Shown one piece after another: positions 46,765-57,523 of a stretch of 64,000 nt of DNA. Under the pieces are notes generated by a model. That model was not told where the DNA came from and made no database searches. It worked only from the letters and a program-made list of their open reading frames with translations. The number at the start of each line of letters is the position of its first letter. Position 1 is the stretch's first letter. This DNA comes from Ceratodon purpureus (Eukaryota; Streptophyta; Bryopsida; Pseudoditrichales; Ditrichaceae): assembly GCA_014871385.1 (NCBI GenBank), contig CM026426.1:73956303-74020302 (forward strand), read 5' to 3'. Position numbers and translations under genes: made by a program.

Positions 46765-47931
46765 CTAGACTCGTACCTTTTTCTCACGAACACCGTTGGC
46801 CTCTATCAAAACCAGGTTGTACTTCCCAGGTACGTCATCTCCAAGTGCCATTGCAATTTCGTGCCGCACGTGGGATACTGGCCAACCCTTGCCAACTTCG
46901 AATGTTGGCAGCAAGTTCCCCCTAAACATACAAGACACTTCCACCATCACCTCCTCTGGTAGGTGATCCAACGCTTCCCACTGACTGTTGGCAGCCCCCC
47001 TATACCTTGTACACATGAACCTGGTGTATAATGTTTGTCTTCCCACGTGATAGCGGAAAACAATGCTGGTCCTGTTGGCAACGCACTTGATGACATCTTG
47101 GCCAATGTGGAACTTCTCGTTCCACCCTGGGTTCATTAGACTGCTCAGCAGAGCCTCGGATGGAGTACTCAAAACAAACAATGTAGGTGTCCGCCTAATG
47201 CTGTCAGCAGCTACCGCAAACAAATCAACCATAACATGGATTGGCATAAACCATTGGTGGTGGACGAAGCTGCTACCAGTTGTTGCTTTCATGGCATTTG
47301 CAAAATCGAGAGTGAGCTTTGTTCTAAACGCCTCAGATGTGTGCATGTCTGACAAAGGCCACTCCACATCATTGAACCCTGGAAGCGGGAGTGCTTCAAC
47401 CTTCCCGTACAGCGTGTCACCTGTTGGAGGCAAATACAGACCACCAAGGAAGAATGTACCTATGTCCAGCAACTCCGCGTGGCTCTGTCGATTCCGTGTT
47501 GCCTCCCTAATCTCAACATGGAGCACAAGAATGGGACCAAGGATAGATGCAGGATGTACCCAATCCTCCGAAACCGACGCGTACAGGTAGTTTGCCATTC
47601 CCAATTTGGTTACTGCCTCCGTAGGATCCAAGCGCAGATGCCTTGGTTGATATGCATGTTGCACAAGCACCTTATCGAGGTCGCATGCTCCATGCTCCGT
47701 GGAGATCCAAGAGAAATCTCTGATCTGCGCTTTGAAGGCCCCCCGAAAATTTTCTCCACCATGTCGCCTTGCCTCTCTACCCCAAGGCCCATCCGACGCT
47801 GGTTGCAGCATAACCCATGAATCACGATCCACCCTCATGGGGATCCAGTTGCCCTCCAAGTCTTGAGTATTATGCAGAATGACACTCTGTACGAGGGAGT
47901 TTGGCCGTGAAGCCATACCACTAGAATGCAT
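46765..47931 (-). CDS. Orphan 388-residue protein of the 11-kb element
   Basis: An intact frame from the ATG at 47929-47931. It has no signal peptide and is mostly mixed alpha/beta in character. A central section contains G-T-F-F-L-G-G-L-Y-L-P-P and a later one W-F-M-P-I-H-V-M-V-D-L-F. The last 45 residues look like a compact beta-grasp-type segment, but this is only an impression. A donor-like GTACGA occurs in the final codons, so a further short exon may replace the last residues. I recognise no family. It is convergent with member D and carries one exact palindrome (47200). Confidence 0.55.
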   Translation of the reverse strand: MHSSGMASRPNSLVQSVILHNTQDLEGNWIPMRVDRDSWVMLQPASDGPWGREARRHGGENFRGAFKAQIRDFSWISTEHGACDLDKVLVQHAYQPRHLRLDPTEAVTKLGMANYLYASVSEDWVHPASILGPILVLHVEIREATRNRQSHAELLDIGTFFLGGLYLPPTGDTLYGKVEALPLPGFNDVEWPLSDMHTSEAFRTKLTLDFANAMKATTGSSFVHHQWFMPIHVMVDLFAVAADSIRRTPTLFVLSTPSEALLSSLMNPGWNEKFHIGQDVIKCVANRTSIVFRYHVGRQTLYTRFMCTRYRGAANSQWEALDHLPEEVMVEVSCMFRGNLLPTFEVGKGWPVSHVRHEIAMALGDDVPGKYNLVLIEANGVREKKVRV

Positions 47932-48590
47932 GAAATTTTCGACTGTGAACTCAAAAACTTACAAATGGTGTCGTCGCTGTCATCAACCGCCAGAACTACA
48001 CGCTGTCAACACACCCTCCGCCATCACGAACGGCTGAAACCTGCGTCCACGGCCTCGCAACCAAGGTACGACCTACCCTAAAACCTCATCCCGAAACCCC
48101 AATTCCCAACTCAGGTACTCTCTCCAACCTATGTGGATGGCAGACCGCTGGCAGCGTTGGAAGACCACTACAGCTAAACCCTAAATCTCTACTGCACAAT
48201 GCGTGACCACCCACAACCGAAATCGAACAACTTCGCCCAGCCTTTGGAGGCCTCCACCGCTCCATCCTGCTTGACAACGCAACGACAACAACTCTCTCAG
48301 GGGAACGCATGAGGTTCGGAATGACCGTTGGCAGCATTTCGACATCAACACCTTGTACACGTTGCATCTCAAAGGGGGAGCGGCAATTCGATTTCGGTAG
48401 GTGGCCTTTGGAGTCAGTTTTGCAGGAGTTCATAAAGCCCACCACCGCTGACACCCTTCTGCAATGCTCGAATTCCGTGCGCGAAGAGGCTCCGTTCTCG
48501 ACCTGCGGGACTACACGCGCGGGGGAGGGAAGCCTTCCTGCGCGACTATTGGCCGGACCCCCCCATTCGCGATTTGGCTCGCTTTTGGCG

Positions 48591-48619
48591 ACCTGCTGGC
48601 ACAGTTGGTGCCAGCAGGT
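48591..48619. repeat. Perfect 12-bp hairpin near the right end of the element
   Basis: ACCTGCTGGCAC (48591-48602) and GTGCCAGCAGGT (48608-48619) are perfect inverted arms around a 5-base loop. The arms contain the same TGCTGGCA core as the dispersed palindrome. The hairpin sits about 45 bases inside the right inverted repeat. Confidence 0.85.
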
Positions 48620-48664
48620 AAAGTGCACGGGCATGCCCAAAATTTTGGCACAAATAACATGGAA

Positions 48665-48698
48665 AAGGCCCGTTGGAGACCCCAAACTGCTCCTAATG
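48665..48698 (-). repeat. Right terminal inverted repeat
   Basis: Reverse complement begins CATTAGGAGC and contains GGTCTCCAACGGGCCTT. It differs from the left end at 7 of 34 positions. Confidence 0.7.
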
Positions 48699-49997
48699 GA
48701 CAGTATCAATGTGGCAGGGGGAGTCCTCTCGAGGAAAACATCGTACATCACCCCCGTCTCAGAAATGGCATGGGTGCCCGCTCTCTCCAGATGTCTCTGC
48801 AGGATTTCCTGACGGGGCGCGTAAAATTTCTGATGAAAGCGAGGACGACGACGGCCATAAGAACTGCCGATACTCAGAATACAAGGACGGAGGTCTGAAT
48901 GAGACATTACCACGCCATGGAAGAGGGGAGCACACCTATGTCGCAGAGACACACACGAGAACTCTGTCCGAGGATGCTCCTCAAGAACTCGATGCTTTTA
49001 TGGAAGTATATGGCAAAGTTTGTGATGAGAGTGAGTTTACATTATGTCCTCCTCTATGAAACTCAAGTTCCGTTAATTATGAGAATTTGCAGGGTATCCT
49101 TAATTACATATCCATTAAGGACGTGCTAATTCCTAGTGACATTTAATTGATAGTCGTATTATGTCCTTGCAGTGGACCATCAGGCCAGTCGGGACGGGTT
49201 CGAATTATTCACCGCGGAGCAGCAGTCTCGTTACCTACGTGACCGGGAGGCTCAATACGAGAATGAATGGAGAAAACGCCGTGCCGAGGAATCTGCACGC
49301 ATGCAATGGATAGCGGCTAAGCGCAGTAAAACAAAGTACCAAGGCTCGCAGAAAACCAGGAAAGGATTACAGTCGTCCCGTGATCCAGGAGAACAAAGTG
49401 ACTCGGACGACCTTGATATGTATGAGCGACCAGGTAATTTGTTAACTCCGTTCCACTAAGCGATTTTTTATCTATCTTATGAAATTATTATGCTGGATTG
49501 GTAAGGAGATGAAAAAGGTTTTTACAGCGATTCTATGTTGTACACAGGGGCTGTAACCTTCGGAAGTGCACGGTACGACACAGGGGTTGTAGCGGCTCCA
49601 AGTCTTGAGGAACTTGTGCGGGTATCTGGAGGAGGATTTGATATTTCGGAGGCACAACTGGAAAATGCAGGGGACCTCGCCATTCCATTCTCTCCGACCT
49701 CGATGTCACCCTTGAGATTCGCAAACCTTCCCTTATTGTTACCTGAAGGTACCTAATCCAATCTATGACATAATTCAATATCTTCCGTGAATACTTAAAC
49801 TTTCATGCTGCTCCCATAGTTTTTTTTACTCATGTACCTGAATAAGACTCTGCTCTGCTGTGCTGGCAAGAAATTGCTGATGAACTGTATGCCGTGTTGC
49901 AGACATCGAAAATCAGAGCACTAGTTCGAAAGAAACAGGCTCAGGGAAGTCGGAGAAGACAAGCACGATCATCATTCCCGACAGCGACACAGACTGA

Positions 49998-52050
49998 TGG
50001 AGCGATTTTTTTATTTTTTTTTTGGAACACACGGATTATTGAAGGAGCGACTTTGAATACAATGACACGCACACCGAAAAAGACATCAGTCACATTTGTA
50101 TTAGTGGGAGTATTCTTACAAATCGCTGTAGAGGGAACAAGAACAACATTCAGGACTTAGTGTACAGATGTTTTGGGACTCTGTCTGTAAAAGGAGGCAA
50201 GCGTCCGAAGTTAGACTCCTCGCACTGAACTGTCGTTAGATTTCAGTATCTGTTTTGATGTAAGTAATAAATAATTGACAAGCCAGTCCGTGACTTCCAA
50301 ACATAGCTAAGGCTAATATGATGCTCTTATTACATTTTACCATAGGAACGGAAACACGTACCATTTACATACAAGGTTCTAGTCGTGATAGATGTTGGTT
50401 GCATATAAGTAACATCGGATTCCTCTGTTTTTTTACTATGGTTGAATGTGAAAAGCTTGCTGAAAACTGCGGTGTCTTCACAAGGTGGTTGGATATAGAA
50501 TATCCGAGGTTGTTTGTTGTTGAGGACCTGGAATGTCACATGAAGCGGGACTGATGAAGGCAGAACGTCCCGCGAGAACTTCAAGGAGACTCATCTCGGG
50601 ACATCCACGTCGGACTGGCTCAAATAATCAACCCTCCCAAAAGTTAAACCTTACAAAATATTCGAGTAAAATTCCGACGTGGAATGACGACTGGGATTAC
50701 CAAACTGCAATATCAGAACCAGATTAACTCCGGAATTGAGCTCTGCTAGGATTGGACGCAATGATGGAAGGGCCCACGGTTATCGCAGAATGCGGCCAGT
50801 GAACCGGAAAAGAACCACCTCCTCGCTTCAAACCTCTCAGAGGAGACGCCCCCCGCTGGATGCGGAATCACGGACGTCAAGCTTGCTGGTAGTGTTTGTG
50901 CTGGAAAATGCCGCTTCCATCGTTGTGGAGATTGTGCGCACTGTGGCCCATCTAGTGTGACTGAACCACAGAAGACAATGGACTTGCACACATCCAGCGA
51001 TCTCACAGCCGTTTTCGGCGCACTGTCATGCCGGTTACCTTTCCTCGTTTTACCGCATTACCGCAGTCACTGATCCGCGAGTTATTTTTTCATGCCCGAC
51101 GGTGCTGCCGAAAATAATAATCAACTGCCGCGTGGTCCTTCCAATCTAGATCTAATATACGGTATCATTATAAGGCTGTAAGACATCCCAATGAAATGAC
51201 TGTATTATTCGATATAACTTCCACTTGCCGTTCAATGTTACTCTTGGAAACCGTTGGATACAGTGTTTCAAATCCGTTCGATGCACGTTTAGATTTTTTT
51301 CTATAGGAAATAAACAGACCTCCTGCCACAAAACAGCCCGCGGTGGTTCGCCTCCCGGGTTTTTGGGCGAAAAGCCCGCAAGGCCCAATAATCCGGGCAG
51401 ATTTAATTTTTTTTATTTTTTATTTTTTCGAATGTTTAAGGGGAAAAAAAACTTTTTCTGCTGAACAGTAGGGTCAAAAGAGGAAACAAGTAAAATTATG
51501 ATCCAATCCAACAAGAAGAGATTTTACTATGCTTAACTTGAGTAAAAGGTTTTAAAAATCCACAAATAAGTCTATGGTAAACAAGCCACAAAACCAGAGA
51601 AGAGCCTTTACAAACAACCACACATTCACAAATACTAAAATTTAACCGCTTCGGAATGTCTAATAAACAAAGTGTATCCACAAACTTCGATAACGTCGTA
51701 TTCAAAAGTCTTTGACCATCAAGTCATTTACAAATTGTATTGCAAGTAAAGACAAATTATTCTCCTACAAACCTGTAAACTACCAAAACTGTTTACTCAA
51801 AAATTGAAATCTACTTTGTACATTACAAACTGTGTAAACTCAAAAATTCAATTCTGATCAAACTAGAGCGAATACTAACATCTATGTGAACTAACAACCG
51901 CTTCACCGTGCCAAAAGAAAACAAGTACAAAACTGTTAAAATCAAGTTTAAGAAAAATACATTCAAATCACAAAAACGGAAATGATACAAACAAGTTAAA
52001 GTGAAAATAGATTCAAACTACAAAAACAAGAAAATCCTGAAATACGTTAC
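49998..52050. other. Intergenic region between member C and the recombinase gene
   Basis: No gene I can support. The part from about 51480 onward is strongly AT-rich and may hold 3' exons or the 3' UTR of the minus-strand recombinase gene. Confidence 0.3.
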
Positions 52051-54500
52051 CTTCAAAATCTTTCTCATCAGTTTACTCACGACGCTGGGATCAAAAGGGC
52101 CGTTGAAATTAAAAAAGTTGCAGCCCGAGGCTGATCCAAAAACAAACCCTGATGAACTCCCCTGCTTAACATAACACTGCAAACATTTTCAAATTATTAA
52201 ACAAATTTAAAGGATCATAAACAAAAGCCATGTCAATTCAATTGTAATGTGAAAATGCGAGATCAGTTCACTTACCTCTATGAAAGAACTCGTTTTCCCA
52301 CCAACGTATTTGGACAAAGTCTGTACAGAATAAACCACAAATTAAACCAGTGAATATTCATCAAAGTAAACAATATGAAAAAAAAAAGACAAGGGAAAAA
52401 AAATCTACATAAAACTACAACTTAACAAGTGAGCACCTCTGCAGTTACAGTTGGTTTCAAAACTTTCGCATTCAAATCAATCTTAATATCAGGCTTCATT
52501 TTCGCGTTCACATCTGGCTTGATTTCGGCCTTGACGTCAGCCTTGTTTTCAGGCTTCACAGTTACAGAAAAAGTCCTTCGATTGTGTTGAAAAAAGATAA
52601 CAAAAAACATGTGTTAGAAAAAATGTAGAGAAGACTACAAGCAAATTAACTTGAAACGCAAAATTAAACCAAAAGTAACTTACCTTCTTCAACTTCTGCA
52701 ATAGCACTACAGAGTAATTAGATCCATTGCCATAGATAATTCTCTGACAAACATCCATCTGTAATTTTACAGGATTAGAATTATATTGATTATACAATTT
52801 CACATCCCTGTGTCCCGTGACAAGCATCCCCTTGTCGGTGGGAATTTGCTCTTCAGCCATGCGGAAAGTACCCATTCGGCGTAGGGTCTTGTTTGTGAAT
52901 TTCCAATCACCAACAACAATTCCTGTGGAAAACAAACAGTAATTAGTATAATCAATTAGAATTAAAACTAATCACTGATTCAATCAAAAGATAATTGATT
53001 CAGAACTTGAAAATCAAGCAAAACTTACCTGGTGTAGATTTGATGAGAGTTCGCACTGCCCTCCCAAGTATATTCATTCCCACCGCCCTTTTTTGAAACC
53101 AGACTTTGTCTTCCACCTTGAAGTTGGTTTTTGCCATCAAAAATACTGGGTGTGGGCTTCCATCATATCTATCCTGTAACTCCTTTTTGGTAAACACTGG
53201 CCATTCAGTTGACAATCCTTTGTAAGTGTCAACTACATCTGCATCTGCACAATCTATACTATGCCTCATACTATGTTTGCTGCAATGGTTTATGTCCATT
53301 TTGTAATTCTTCGACAACCCAACGTTGTATCTACAAAACCACAACCAACTATTGAAGTCAGAATTATTGAAATAACTTTTAGAAAACAAACTCAATAAAA
53401 AACAATTTAAAATAAAAACAGAATGCATTACCTTAAAATTCCACGCCGTCATCAGAAAGTACCTCAAACTGCCCCACGTGCGTAGCAAAGAGTTTGTCTT
53501 GGCCTCTAATGAAGAGGTTGCGGCAGAAAAAATAAACCATTTGCAGAGTTAGTCCGATAGGGTTTAAAACAGAGGACGATGAAGACTTCAAAATGTGAAT
53601 CTCCTCGTCTCCTCGTCTCTGGTCAAGACATCTGAAGTCATTGTCTTTGATCCGAGACCACGCCGAAAAGAATATCTGACACTCTCAGTTCCTGCAAATT
53701 TCACAGCACGATAACGCAGGTCTAGCATGATATTGAAAGGCGGTTCAATCTTCGAAGTACGCTGAAGTCGGATTTCGTGCTGTAATCAGATAACCCGGCC
53801 AATTGAACGAATCATATTCTGCAACCCATGTACCATCAAAAAACACAAATTAGATTCCAAAATAAAATAAACTCTTAAACTTCCAGATAAACTAACTTCT
53901 ATTTATTCAAACATCTAGACTGTGTCACCAACTGTTCTAGATTGTAGAATGATTCAGTTTTCAAACTATACATTCCTCAATCCCCAATCCTCTAGACTTT
54001 TGTAACCTGCAACATAAAAAGCTTCAAGAGTTCCACAAACTCGCGAATATCCTCAGCTTCCGAAAGCTTGCCGATTGTTTTTTCCGTTGAAATCCCCCTA
54101 AATCGTCGCCACTCGTCAAACGCGTTAACAGCCCACTTCTCCAAATGTGCGCTTTTCCTCTCACCGCCAATGGAGGTGTTCTTCAACTCTTTTTCATCTA
54201 CAGCTCGAAACCTGGAACCCGTGGTAGAAGAATCTGCGAAATCAAAAACAGAAATAAAAAACAATCAAAAAACTGGTTCTTTGAAAATTAGAACATATAG
54301 ATATTACAGCAGTAGCCAACACTGAGCAATTAGATAAAGTTAAAAGAGTATAAGCAAACTTACCAGGATGCCGGTTATCAATAGACCGACCATTGTCATT
54401 CGCAGACTCCTCACCAGCTCCATCATCGTCCTCCTGAGGAAAGTTCCTACTCTTGGGAATGAAATAAATATCTGGGTCCTCACACTATGGCAGAGATGCG
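52051..54500 (-). CDS. Crypton-type tyrosine recombinase (DUF3504-like), gene model partial
   Basis: Minus-strand exons include one ending at 54364 (acidic), 54007-54233, 53029-53330, 52684-52922, about 52436-52580, about 52277-52320 and 52051-52177. Junctions 54364-54233 and 53029-52922 join in frame. The 54007-54233 exon has K-W-A-V-N-A-F-x-E-W, then an F-V-E-L-L-x-x-F-M-L-Q helix, the N-terminal SAM-like part of this family. The later pair holds V-W-F-Q-K-R-A-V-G, then T-N-K-T-L-R-R, V-T-G-H-R-D and Y-N-Q-Y, which supply the Arg, His-x-x-Arg and Tyr expected of a tyrosine recombinase. Such enzymes cut and join DNA through a phosphotyrosine. The 52436-52580 exon encodes repeated K-P-D-V/I-K units. 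Exons between 53331 and 54006 are unresolved, so intactness is unknown. Confidence 0.62.
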
Positions 54501-54775
54501 TCAAAAATGACGTAAATCCACACTATCCTGAATTAGTGTGGAAAAAATATCCAATTAAACATGGCGCGCGTCAAGCGTTTTAACGTGAAAAAGTCACCAA
54601 TAACGTCACTGCGTCAAAGAGGATATGGGTGAAACGCGAATAAAATTTATACGTTCCAAGTAACGGCATAACGTTAAATTAAACGGACACGTTCCTATTG
54701 GGCAGTAATTTTTTCACCTACTTTTTTACCTCAAGGAACTTTAGATTTGACTAAATATAGTAAGTCTCCACGTCA

Positions 54776-55338
54776 GCACGTTTCTTATGACAAGAAGGAC
54801 GTCAATCTTAACAGGTGCTACGATAAAATGTGTTAAAAAAAACGTAACACATTGACTGACGTGGAATGAGTGCGCTGACGTGGAATGCTTGAAGAGTCAA
54901 TGGCTGATGTGGAAGGTAGTTTTGACTATGGTTGACTATAGTAGTATCTAGAGCAGCGCGTTTCTTATAACATTGAGGCGTTACAGGTAACATGCGCCAC
55001 GTTCAAGTGTGTTAAAAAAAACGTATCGAGAAGTCTGACGTGGAATGACTGTGCTGACGTGGAATGCGTTGTAGGGTGATAGGCTGACGTGGAAGGTTTA
55101 GGGTTTGACCGGTCAAGCAATGTTTGAGAGCCTGAGGGGGCTGTCAACATTGATGTGCGCGTTTCTTGTGACAAAGAGTGCGTTAAGAGTGTGTTACAAA
55201 AAACGTATGAAGATATCTGACGTGGAATGCGTGCGCAGACGTGGAACGTGTGCGTGGAGGAATTTGGTTACGTGGAATGTAAGATTTGACATGCAATATT
55301 TTATTTGGGAGTCTTGGAGGCTGTCAACAGTGACGCAC
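54776..55338. repeat. Three ~190-bp tandem repeats rich in TGACGTGGAA
   Basis: Units start at a G(C/A)(G/A)CGTTTCTT-like word at 54776, 54956 and 55157 (periods 180 and 201), and the next start is at 55337. Each carries two or three ACGTGGAA copies: 54859, 54878, 55038, 55057, 55087, 55220, 55239 and 55270. The block lies directly upstream of the recombinase gene. ACGT is the core of plant bZIP and bHLH sites, so the repeats may be a promoter, or recombinase binding DNA. Confidence 0.8.
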
Positions 55339-55422
55339 GCGTTTCTTGGGTTAGAAAGTGCGTTTCTTGTAACGGGATGTGCGTTTCTTGTAACGGGAAG
55401 TGCGTTTCTTGTAACATAAAGT
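55339..55422. repeat. 21-bp tandem repeat
   Basis: Four units start at 55339, 55360, 55381 and 55402, with consensus GCGTTTCTTGTAACGGGAAG plus one base. They continue the 5' word of the larger repeat. Confidence 0.85.
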
Positions 55423-55452
55423 GCGTTCAAATGTATTACAAAAAATGAAGGC

Positions 55453-55522
55453 AGCTAGGGTTGGCGGCTAGGGTTTTGCGGCTAGGGTTTTGCGGCTAGG
55501 GTTTGACGGCTAGGGTTTGGCG
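55453..55522. repeat. 13-14-bp tandem repeat containing telobox-like TAGGGTTT
   Basis: Five CTAGGG words start at 55455, 55468, 55482, 55496 and 55510. Most read GGCTAGGGTTTTGC. Confidence 0.8.
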
Positions 55523-55589
55523 GGTACGTTTTTGAGGGGGTTTTGGGTTGAGGATTGACTCTTTTTCTCTCTATCTGGGTGTTTCAGCT

Positions 55590-55742
55590 GGAGCTAGGAG
55601 TGTGTGTGTATGTGAGTATGGAGCAAGGAGTGTGTGTGAGTATGAAGCAAGGAGTGTATGAGTATGAAGCTAGGAGTGTGTGTGTGTGTGTGTGTGTGTG
55701 CGTGTGTGTGTGTGTGGAGCTATGAATGTGTGAGTGTGTGTG
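55590..55742. repeat. Interrupted (TG)n microsatellite
   Basis: Runs of TGTG broken by GAGTATGAAGCAAGGAG-like spacers. Confidence 0.8.
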
Positions 55743-56593
55743 AAAGTGTAGAAGTTGAATATTACTTTCATGAGGCCATTACTTTCCTCTATCCTAATGA
55801 TGACACAAATGAATGACAAAGAATTTGTAAAAAAACATATAACAGATGCGGAAAACGTAAATTAATACAGATACAGTACTCACCTTAACATCCGCTCGCA
55901 GTCCGAATGAAGCTCAAAAATTCGAAGGTACTTCAACAATTTGCACATAAAAGAGAGAGCAATTAAGAGCACATGAAATTAATATATAGAGAAGAAATAA
56001 ACAGACTATATATCAAACATTACAAGAAAAATGGAATATACAACTTGAAAAAAACAAAGAAATATAGAACATACCTGATCGGACGCCATTTAATTGAAAG
56101 ATATACCGACGGGGCAGTCGCCTTAATTCCTTCAATTATAGAGATAGACGGTTAACATTAATTAAAGACAGTGATAAAACCTTCCTGAAATACAAGAAAT
56201 GATTCAGATACATATACAATGTTCAAATAACACAAGTAAAACAAACAACACAAGCTAAATGAAATGACAATTTCCAAAAAATATGAAAACAGAATGATCA
56301 AACACACAAGAGGAACAGAACAACTCACCAAAATGTGTGCCGATAAAGCTCACACGAAGTTACTCCCGCGCTTGCTGAAACAACTTGCAACTCCAAAAAT
56401 AAACTCCTATCTAACAATGAGACACACAGGCAACAGCGCAATCCCTCACAGTGATAAGAACATCGACATCGCAAACTTCTATATCCCCCTACCCTGTCAC
56501 GAGAAAACTGAGAAACTATCAACAGAAAATTAATTCAACACCATCACAACCTAGGTTTACACTACAATCACTAAAGACATAAATCAAAACTGT
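55743..56593. other. AT-rich region without genes
   Basis: No supported gene. It precedes the start of the TTCCG/CGGAA-rich segment. Confidence 0.3.
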
Positions 56594-57235
56594 CGGAACA
56601 CGGAAACGCAACTCACATCCGGATGACACCCTAATTGAGCGTAAACTTCCGTATTGTCACTAGGTTCCGAGTATCGTCCAGGGATTCAATAGTGTTTCAC
56701 CAAGTAGTTACTTCTAATCGTTCCGAGCCTTACCGCAGCTCGGATAGTGTCTTCGGAACGTAACTCCTTAACTATCTCTCTCTCTCTTTCTCTCTCTCAT
56801 TAGGTGTTTCGTCCACAAACCCCAACGTCTCGGAACAGTTACCGTCTCACAACTGTCCTAGAATACTCTGGCCAGCAGGTCACATAGACGATCCTTTCCG
56901 ATCCGTGAGACTACAACGACAAACCAATCCGGATCTGGGAGAACCAGGATCCGATTATCCCTAGGCGACCCATACCACGTTCCGAATCCCCCTGTCACAG
57001 TGTACGGAACCTCTTCAGAAGTTCAGGGAGCCCGATCAAGTACTCCTAGATTTGCTTCGACCCTAGCGACGGCTATTCTGCGTGAGGTTGGGTTGGGGAC
57101 GGAACAGTGAGGCTTCACTCCTACGACAATCCACTAAATCTTTCCGCTCAATCCCATTACCTTTCCGGTTCGGGTCTCGTCACAACTCCCATCACCTTCC
57201 TATCCGAGCTACAGCGGAACTCTCATATCCTTCCG
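56594..57235. repeat. TTCCG/CGGAA-rich block 3' of member E
   Basis: Fifteen copies start at 56594, 56601, 56647, 56665, 56721, 56754, 56831, 56896, 56980, 57005, 57100, 57142, 57163, 57215 and 57231. About 1.3 are expected in 642 bases. A CT microsatellite lies at about 56774-56798. This is non-coding DNA beyond the 3' end of member E. Confidence 0.7.
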
Positions 57236-57523
57236 GATCATTCACACTTAGCTCGAAACCACGCACAGTACTTGCAAAACACGAATACTTTACTGATAAG
57301 GAATATAGGGAGAAAACATGCAAAACGAAGACCCGGGCTGCATCGCCTTCCCCGTTTAAGTAAGCAAGGGCTTCCACAAAAGCGGCGGCGCCGGCAGTTC
57401 AATCAAAAACCCTAATCCCTAGTTATCTACCTAGAATCCTACTTTACGACTAAACCGGATCTCCCGATCCGAAATCTACTTCTATAAATCCGGAAAGTGA
57501 CGGCCAGTTGCAGCGAGAGGAAT

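Larger units (their letters stand above)
37709..48155. repeat. Dispersed GCTGNCAGC palindromes (18 copies)
   Basis: Exact copies start at 37709, 38111, 39643, 39820, 40863, 41584, 41889, 42498, 43733, 44872, 45227, 45385, 45655, 45818, 46233, 46702, 47200 and 48147. About 0.2 are expected by chance in 10.4 kb. The centre base is G nine times, A four, T four and C once. Many extend to TTGCTGNCAGCAAGG, and the copy at 42494-42508 is palindromic over 15 bases. They fall in exons, introns and intergenic DNA on both sides of the genes. I found none outside the element. Confidence 0.85.
37626..48698. mobile_element. 11-kb terminal-inverted-repeat element carrying a transposase-like gene and family member D
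   Basis: The 34-bp inverted ends at 37626-37659 and 48665-48698 match at 27 of 34 positions, with GGTCTCCAAC and GGCCTT perfectly shared. The element lies wholly in an intron of member C. It contains a three-exon transposase-like gene, member D and an orphan minus-strand gene. All 18 exact GCTGNCAGC palindromes I found in the window fall between 37709 and 48155, inside these ends. No target-site duplication is visible. The superfamily is unassigned. Confidence 0.72.
36624..49997 (+). pseudogene. Family member C: N-domain gene split by an 11-kb intronic insertion
   Basis: Six exons: 36624-37266, 37368-37460, 48803-49030, 49173-49433, 49548-49748 and 49903-49997 (TGA at 49995-49997). Every junction is phase 1 and joins in frame, including 37460 to 48803 across the 11-kb element, which is the main evidence that both halves are one gene. 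Exon 1 holds the family N-domain, with the signature V-D-W-A-T-Y-A-A-K-Q near 36975. A TAG at 36894-36896 lies inside it, and homology continues beyond. Exons 2-3 are acidic. Exon 4 is highly charged (Arg/Lys/Glu) and probably helical. The last exon ends in an acidic tail. I see no RING-like motif, unlike A, B and D. Without the insertion the third intron would be about 270 nt. Function is unknown. Confidence 0.6.

Noticed and set aside
47063-47590. A 175-codon plus-strand frame
   Set aside because: It is antisense to the intact 388-residue gene, which has a longer frame and an ATG start.
48086-48952. A 288-codon open frame on the minus strand over the right end of the 11-kb element
   Set aside because: It runs across the terminal inverted repeat, the hairpin and exon 3 of member C on the other strand, with no domain. 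It is most likely a chance frame.
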